Shown here: positions 5,760 to 8,262 of the stretch, one piece after another
Position numbering within the stretch: position 1 is the stretch's first letter
Layout: each line of letters begins with the position of its first letter
Assembly: GCA_021817875.1 (NCBI GenBank)
Contig: JAKAFQ010000163.1
Coordinates: 1-8,262, forward strand
Origin: Pseudomonadota bacterium
Lineage (GTDB): Bacteria > Pseudomonadota > Gammaproteobacteria > Steroidobacterales > Steroidobacteraceae
Direction of reading: 5' to 3'
DNA: 8,262 nt
Translations under genes and position numbers: made by a program
Notes under the pieces: generated by a model
Database searches by the model: none
What the model saw: only the letters and a program-made list of their open reading frames with translations
Told to the model about the DNA's origin: nothing

Positions 5760-5797
5760 CACCCGTCAAGGCGGATTCTCCGGCCGCCGGATACTCT
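5756..5797 (+). promoter_or_regulatory. Second FNR-family-like dyad and promoter, before the hemerythrin gene
   Basis: TTGACACCCGTCAA (5756-5769) is a perfect TTGAC-N4-GTCAA dyad that overlaps the Rieske stop codon (TGA 5757-5759). A -10-like TACTCT (5792-5797, 3 of 6) begins exactly 36 nt after the start of the dyad, the same spacing as at the Rieske promoter. The implied start site, 5804, is the A of the hemerythrin ATG, so the mRNA would be leaderless. The -35 position (AGGCGG) is poor. The half-site TTGAC differs from the FNR ideal TTGAT, so the regulator could be FNR/ANR, DNR/NnrR or a FixK-like relative. Confidence 0.5.
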
Positions 5798-5803
5798 GCG
5801 CCG

Positions 5804-6292
5804 ATGGAGGCGTTTGCCGACCCGTTCCAGACCCTGTGCGAGCAGCACGCGCAGCTTGCGCAGATGTTCGCTTATCATCAGGAAGCGCTGCTCGATCGCG
5901 ACTGGTCCGCGGCGGCGAAGCTTCTCGGCAGCTACCGCGAGCGGCTCTATCGCCACATGGAAATCGAGGAACGCTTCGTGCTCGACGCGGCGCCGGTGCC
6001 TGCGGCGACCCCGGAGCGCTGGACGATGCAGGTGTACCGCGCCGAGCATCGGCGCATCACGCTGTACCTGGAGAAGCTCGACGAGTGGCTGACCCGCGCT
6101 CAGGCTGACGGCGCACCGGCCGGCATGTTGATCGGTCTGCTCGACCGCGAGCGCACGCTCAAGCATCTGCTCGAGCACCACCATCACCGCGAGGAGATGG
6201 CGCTGTTTACCGAGTTGCGGCGCGGCCTGCCCGCGCGGGCCCGTGCGGCGCTCGGCCGTGCCCTGGCCGGACCGGCTGCCGCGCTTTCGTGA
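5804..6292 (+). CDS. Hemerythrin (HHE) domain protein
   Basis: This encodes 162 aa, predicted to be almost fully alpha-helical. The di-iron ligand pattern of hemerythrin-like proteins can be read in order: His15 in CEQHAQL, His51 and Glu55 in RHMEIEERF, His82 in AEHRRI, then His125-128 followed by Glu130/Glu131 in LEHHHHREEMALF. The family binds a non-heme di-iron site and handles oxygen or NO, or acts in iron homeostasis or sensing. The start at 5804 is preferred: the frame is open from 5756, but that extension begins with TTG in the Rieske stop region and its bases form the predicted promoter. No Shine-Dalgarno precedes 5804, consistent with a leaderless message. The gene could be co-transcribed with the Rieske gene, transcribed from its own FNR-like promoter, or both. 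It converges on the next gene with a 16-nt gap. Confidence 0.85.
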   Translation: MEAFADPFQTLCEQHAQLAQMFAYHQEALLDRDWSAAAKLLGSYRERLYRHMEIEERFVLDAAPVPAATPERWTMQVYRAEHRRITLYLEKLDEWLTRAQADGAPAGMLIGLLDRERTLKHLLEHHHHREEMALFTELRRGLPARARAALGRALAGPAAALS

Positions 6293-6308
6293 CGACGCGC
6301 TTGCCGGC

Positions 6309-7028
6309 TCAAGCGTCGCGATGTCCGAGTGCCGGTGCCGCGCTGCTCGGCGCCTCGCCCAGCAGCGATGTCATGAACGCGGTTTCGCGGTCGCGGACGG
6401 CATCGAGCAGCGGCGCGGCGCTCGGCATGCGCCGGAAGGCCGCGAAACCCCGCTCGAAGAAATCCTGCAGCGCACCGAGGCCGGCGATGCGCGCCGGCGC
6501 GCGCGCCGCGCGCAGCGCAAGCCCGATGAGCGGGATGCGCACCGTCCGGCCGAGCCGCGCGCCGATCTCGAGAATCAGCTCGATCTGACGCCGGCGCGCC
6601 TCGGGCCTGCCGACTGCGCGGTAGGCTTGCGCGTAGGTTTCGGCGCTGATCGGCCCGGCCGGAAGGTACCCGGTCATCGCCAGATCGAGATCCTCGCTCA
6701 GCACCGCGAGTTCCATGGCGAGCTCGAGCAGCTTCCGCGCCGATGGCGGCAGCGTGTGCCGCAGCACGGCCGCCGCCTGGCTGAGATCCCGATCGCGGCG
6801 CGAGAAGTCCTGCGGACCGTACAGGTCACTCAGGAAGAAACCCATGGCCGCGGCGCGGCGCGGATCGGCGCGCTGATCGGCGTAGGTGCGCGCCAGCCGT
6901 TGCGCCTGCCAGCTGCGCAGTTCCCGCAGCCGCTCGGCAAGCGGCGGCTGCGCGGCGAGCCGCGAGTCGAGCTGCGCCTTGCGCTCGAGCAGCCGATCGA
7001 TCCCGGCGCGCGCGCCCGCATCGCTCAT
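6309..7028 (-). CDS. Conserved alpha-helical protein of unknown function
   Basis: This encodes 239 aa. I cannot assign a named family or function. It appears helical throughout, without a signal peptide or a clear membrane span. The most striking segment is MGFFLSDLYGPQDFSRRDRDL (62-82), which has the look of a strongly conserved family motif. Other regular parts are LLELAMELAVLSEDLDLAM (100-118), a basic stretch RRRQIELILEIGARLG (145-160) and the C-terminal IAGLGALQDFFERGFAAFRRM (181-201). His and Cys are scarce, so a metal site is unlikely. The start at 7028 overlaps the upstream hydrolase stop (ATGA) and has GGAG 8 nt before it, so the two are probably translationally coupled. It is the last gene of a minus-strand operon with two probable hydrolases, suggesting a role tied to lipid or ester metabolism; that is inference from context only. 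Confidence 0.8.
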   Translation of the reverse strand: MSDAGARAGIDRLLERKAQLDSRLAAQPPLAERLRELRSWQAQRLARTYADQRADPRRAAAMGFFLSDLYGPQDFSRRDRDLSQAAAVLRHTLPPSARKLLELAMELAVLSEDLDLAMTGYLPAGPISAETYAQAYRAVGRPEARRRQIELILEIGARLGRTVRIPLIGLALRAARAPARIAGLGALQDFFERGFAAFRRMPSAAPLLDAVRDRETAFMTSLLGEAPSSAAPALGHRDA

Positions 7029-7915
7029 GAGCGAAGCTCCGAGACGATCCGCTGCAGCACCTGCGGCGCGCGCAGCAGCCCCAGGTGCCCGAGGCCAGGC
7101 ACACCGATCGAGCGGGCCCCGCGCACGAACGCGCTGTCCGCAGGGAAGATGAGGTTGTCATCGAGGCTGTACAGGCTCGTCACCGGGAGGCCGAACCGGC
7201 CCTCCTGCCGCGCGTTGAGTTCGCGCAGCCACGCCGATGCGCAGCACATCTGCCGCGTGCTCCTCCAGCCGAATGCGCAGGCGGTCCGGGTGCCGTGGTG
7301 GGGCGTGCCGATCGTGATGATCCGGCTGATCGTTCCGGGTCTGGCCTGCCGCAGCGCGGCGCGGGCCACCAGGCCTCCCATGCTGTGCGCGACGATCGCG
7401 GCCGGTCGGGAGGCGCAAACCCCGAGGGCTTCGATTTCGGCGAGCAGGTCCCGCGCATAGGTATCGATGTCGGCGAACAACGGTTCGAGATTCACCGCGT
7501 GCACCCGTTTGATGCCTGCGGCATGCAGCGCCGCGATCAGCGGCCGCCATACGGCGCGATTGCAGGCGATGCCGTGAACGAGCACGACCTGCGGCGCCGG
7601 TCCGTCCGCGGACCCATCGACTCGAGCGAGCGGCGCCAGGAACGGCTCGGCCACCATCTCGAGCAGCACGACCTCGAGACGCAATGCTTCCACGCACCCA
7701 ACGCGCAGCCGTCCCTTGCGGCCGCCCAAGCGCAGGCCCGAGCCGGCCGCAAGAGGCGCGGCGGTGAGCGCCACCGCCGGCATCACCGCCCAGACCGTCA
7801 CACCGATCGCCACGGCCGCGCCGATCGAGATGCCATGCGTTGCGCCGGTCCACGCCGCCGCCGCCGCCGCCAGCAGCCGGGCCGCCAGTACGAACGCCCA
7901 GAGACGCGCCGCCAT
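7025..7915 (-). CDS. Membrane-anchored alpha/beta hydrolase (lipase/esterase type)
   Basis: This encodes 296 aa. The N-terminus has two hydrophobic segments (about 5-22, Ala-rich, and 28-52), so the catalytic domain is probably tethered to the inner membrane. The alpha/beta hydrolase domain starts near residue 108: VVLVHGIACNRAVW (110-123, oxyanion HG), the nucleophile elbow VAHSMGGLVAR with Ser178 (Ala instead of the first Gly of GxSxG, a known lipase variant), TIGTPHHGT (201-209), a candidate acid at Asp252/253 in YSLDDNLIFP, and His277 in GVPGLGHLGLL. The triad is therefore complete. The substrate is probably a lipid or ester. The start at 7915 lies 5 nt after the stop of the preceding gene, which suggests coupling; the longer frame to 8137 would read through that gene. 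The stop overlaps the next start (ATGA). Confidence 0.87.
   Translation of the reverse strand: MAARLWAFVLAARLLAAAAAAWTGATHGISIGAAVAIGVTVWAVMPAVALTAAPLAAGSGLRLGGRKGRLRVGCVEALRLEVVLLEMVAEPFLAPLARVDGSADGPAPQVVLVHGIACNRAVWRPLIAALHAAGIKRVHAVNLEPLFADIDTYARDLLAEIEALGVCASRPAAIVAHSMGGLVARAALRQARPGTISRIITIGTPHHGTRTACAFGWRSTRQMCCASAWLRELNARQEGRFGLPVTSLYSLDDNLIFPADSAFVRGARSIGVPGLGHLGLLRAPQVLQRIVSELRS
7854..7871. repeat. (GCC)6 trinucleotide repeat
   Basis: Six perfect GCC units lie inside the first hydrophobic segment of the alpha/beta hydrolase. On the coding strand they contribute to the LAAAAAAW run (about residues 15-22). Repeat-length changes here would stay in frame if whole triplets were gained or lost, altering the length of the membrane segment. 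Confidence 0.6.
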
Positions 7916-7920
7916 GGCCG

Positions 7921-8262
7921 CTATCGATCCGCAGATCCGCCGAGCAGCGTCTCCAGCCGATCGAGCGCGCAGCCGAGCCTGCCCGCTGCCCGCCGCGCAT
8001 CGAGACTCCTCTGGCGCACCGCCGTCGAGAACCTGCGCCGCCGGTCGCGCAGCCGCTGCGTGTCGAGATCGAGCCCGTGCCGGCGCAGGACCGGCACGAG
8101 TCGGTCGGCCTGCGCGAGCAGATCGCGCCTCGCGCACTGATAGGCGTGATCGGTCAGCTGCCGGCGCCCGGCATAGCCGAAAACGTTGGTGAAAAAGAGC
8201 GTCTCGTCGTGCCGGTCCGGCTCGATCAGCAGCGTGTCGGCGTGCGGGAACCGCAGATCGGA
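7921..8262 (-). CDS. C-terminal fragment of a possible patatin-like hydrolase (5' end outside window)
   Basis: The frame is open from the window edge to TAG at 7923-7921 and gives 113 residues. There is no start codon in the window, so the gene begins beyond 8262. The fragment begins SDLRFPHADTLLIEPDRHDETLFF, then TNVFGYAGRRQLTDHAYQCARRDL, followed by a basic, helical tail (LRDRRRRFSTAVRQRS, RLETLLGGSADR). The LLIEPD...LFFTNVF.Y..RR.L..HAY pattern resembles the C-terminal part of patatin-like phospholipases as I recall them, but the catalytic Ser-Asp dyad is outside the window, so the assignment is tentative. It lies 5 nt upstream of the alpha/beta hydrolase start and is probably the preceding gene of the same operon. 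The coding call is firmer than the family call. Confidence 0.6.
   Translation of the reverse strand, partial: SDLRFPHADTLLIEPDRHDETLFFTNVFGYAGRRQLTDHAYQCARRDLLAQADRLVPVLRRHGLDLDTQRLRDRRRRFSTAVRQRSLDARRAAGRLGCALDRLETLLGGSADR

Noticed and set aside
5756..5803. Upstream TTG start for the hemerythrin protein
   Set aside because: It would begin inside the Rieske stop codon, has no ribosome-binding site, and adds 16 residues with no resemblance to hemerythrin N-termini.
6243..7460. Plus-strand open frame of 405 aa opposite the helical protein and hydrolase
   Set aside because: Arg/Ala-rich shadow of the minus-strand genes, with no motif, and it overlaps the end of the hemerythrin gene.
7916..8137. 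Longer alpha/beta hydrolase starting at 8137
   Set aside because: The extension overlaps the preceding same-strand coding frame in another register and is Arg/Ala-rich; the start at 7915 begins directly before the membrane segment and 5 nt after the upstream stop.

Overview
The window is a very GC-rich stretch of bacterial chromosome. Gene content and protein style suggest a proteobacterium, most likely a gammaproteobacterium: a YadG/YadH-type ABC exporter, an ExoA-type xthA, a DUF2147 protein, a SUF-style small Rieske protein, and FNR-like binding sites. This is inference; no rRNA or other marker gene is present. I see no tRNA, rRNA, CRISPR array, IS element or phage gene. Coding density is high and no gap exceeds about 185 bases.

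Layout from left to right. (1) Positions 1-832, plus strand: the 3' end of a heterotetrameric sarcosine oxidase operon, with the tail of soxA overlapping soxG. (2) 876-2560, minus strand: an ABC-2 exporter, ATPase then permease, joined by an ATGA overlap and converging on soxG across an inverted repeat that holds both stop codons. (3) 2697-2966, plus: a stand-alone 89-aa [2Fe-2S] ferredoxin, diverging from the ABC operon and overlapping the 3' end of (4) a minus-strand GNAT acetyltransferase (2941-3678). (5) 3862-4359, plus: a secreted DUF2147 protein. (6) 4492-5295, plus: exonuclease III / AP endonuclease (xthA) with a well-formed sigma70-like promoter. (7) 5430-5759 and 5804-6292, plus: a small Rieske [2Fe-2S] protein followed by a hemerythrin-domain protein. 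(8) 6309-8262, minus: a likely operon of a partial, possibly patatin-like lipid hydrolase, a membrane-anchored alpha/beta hydrolase, and a conserved helical protein of unknown function.

The most interesting region is 5341-5804. Both the Rieske and the hemerythrin gene are preceded by an FNR/ANR/DNR-family-like dyad (TTGAC-N4-RTCAA). In both cases a -10-like hexamer starts exactly 36 nt after the start of the dyad, which is the geometry of a class II FNR promoter centred at -41.5. This suggests an oxygen- or NO-responsive unit made of two iron proteins.

A second pattern runs through the window. Four genes (ABC ATPase, ferredoxin, DUF2147, hemerythrin) have a -10-like hexamer only 6-8 nt before the ATG and mostly no Shine-Dalgarno, as expected for leaderless mRNAs. 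xthA, the Rieske gene and soxG instead have clear ribosome-binding sites.
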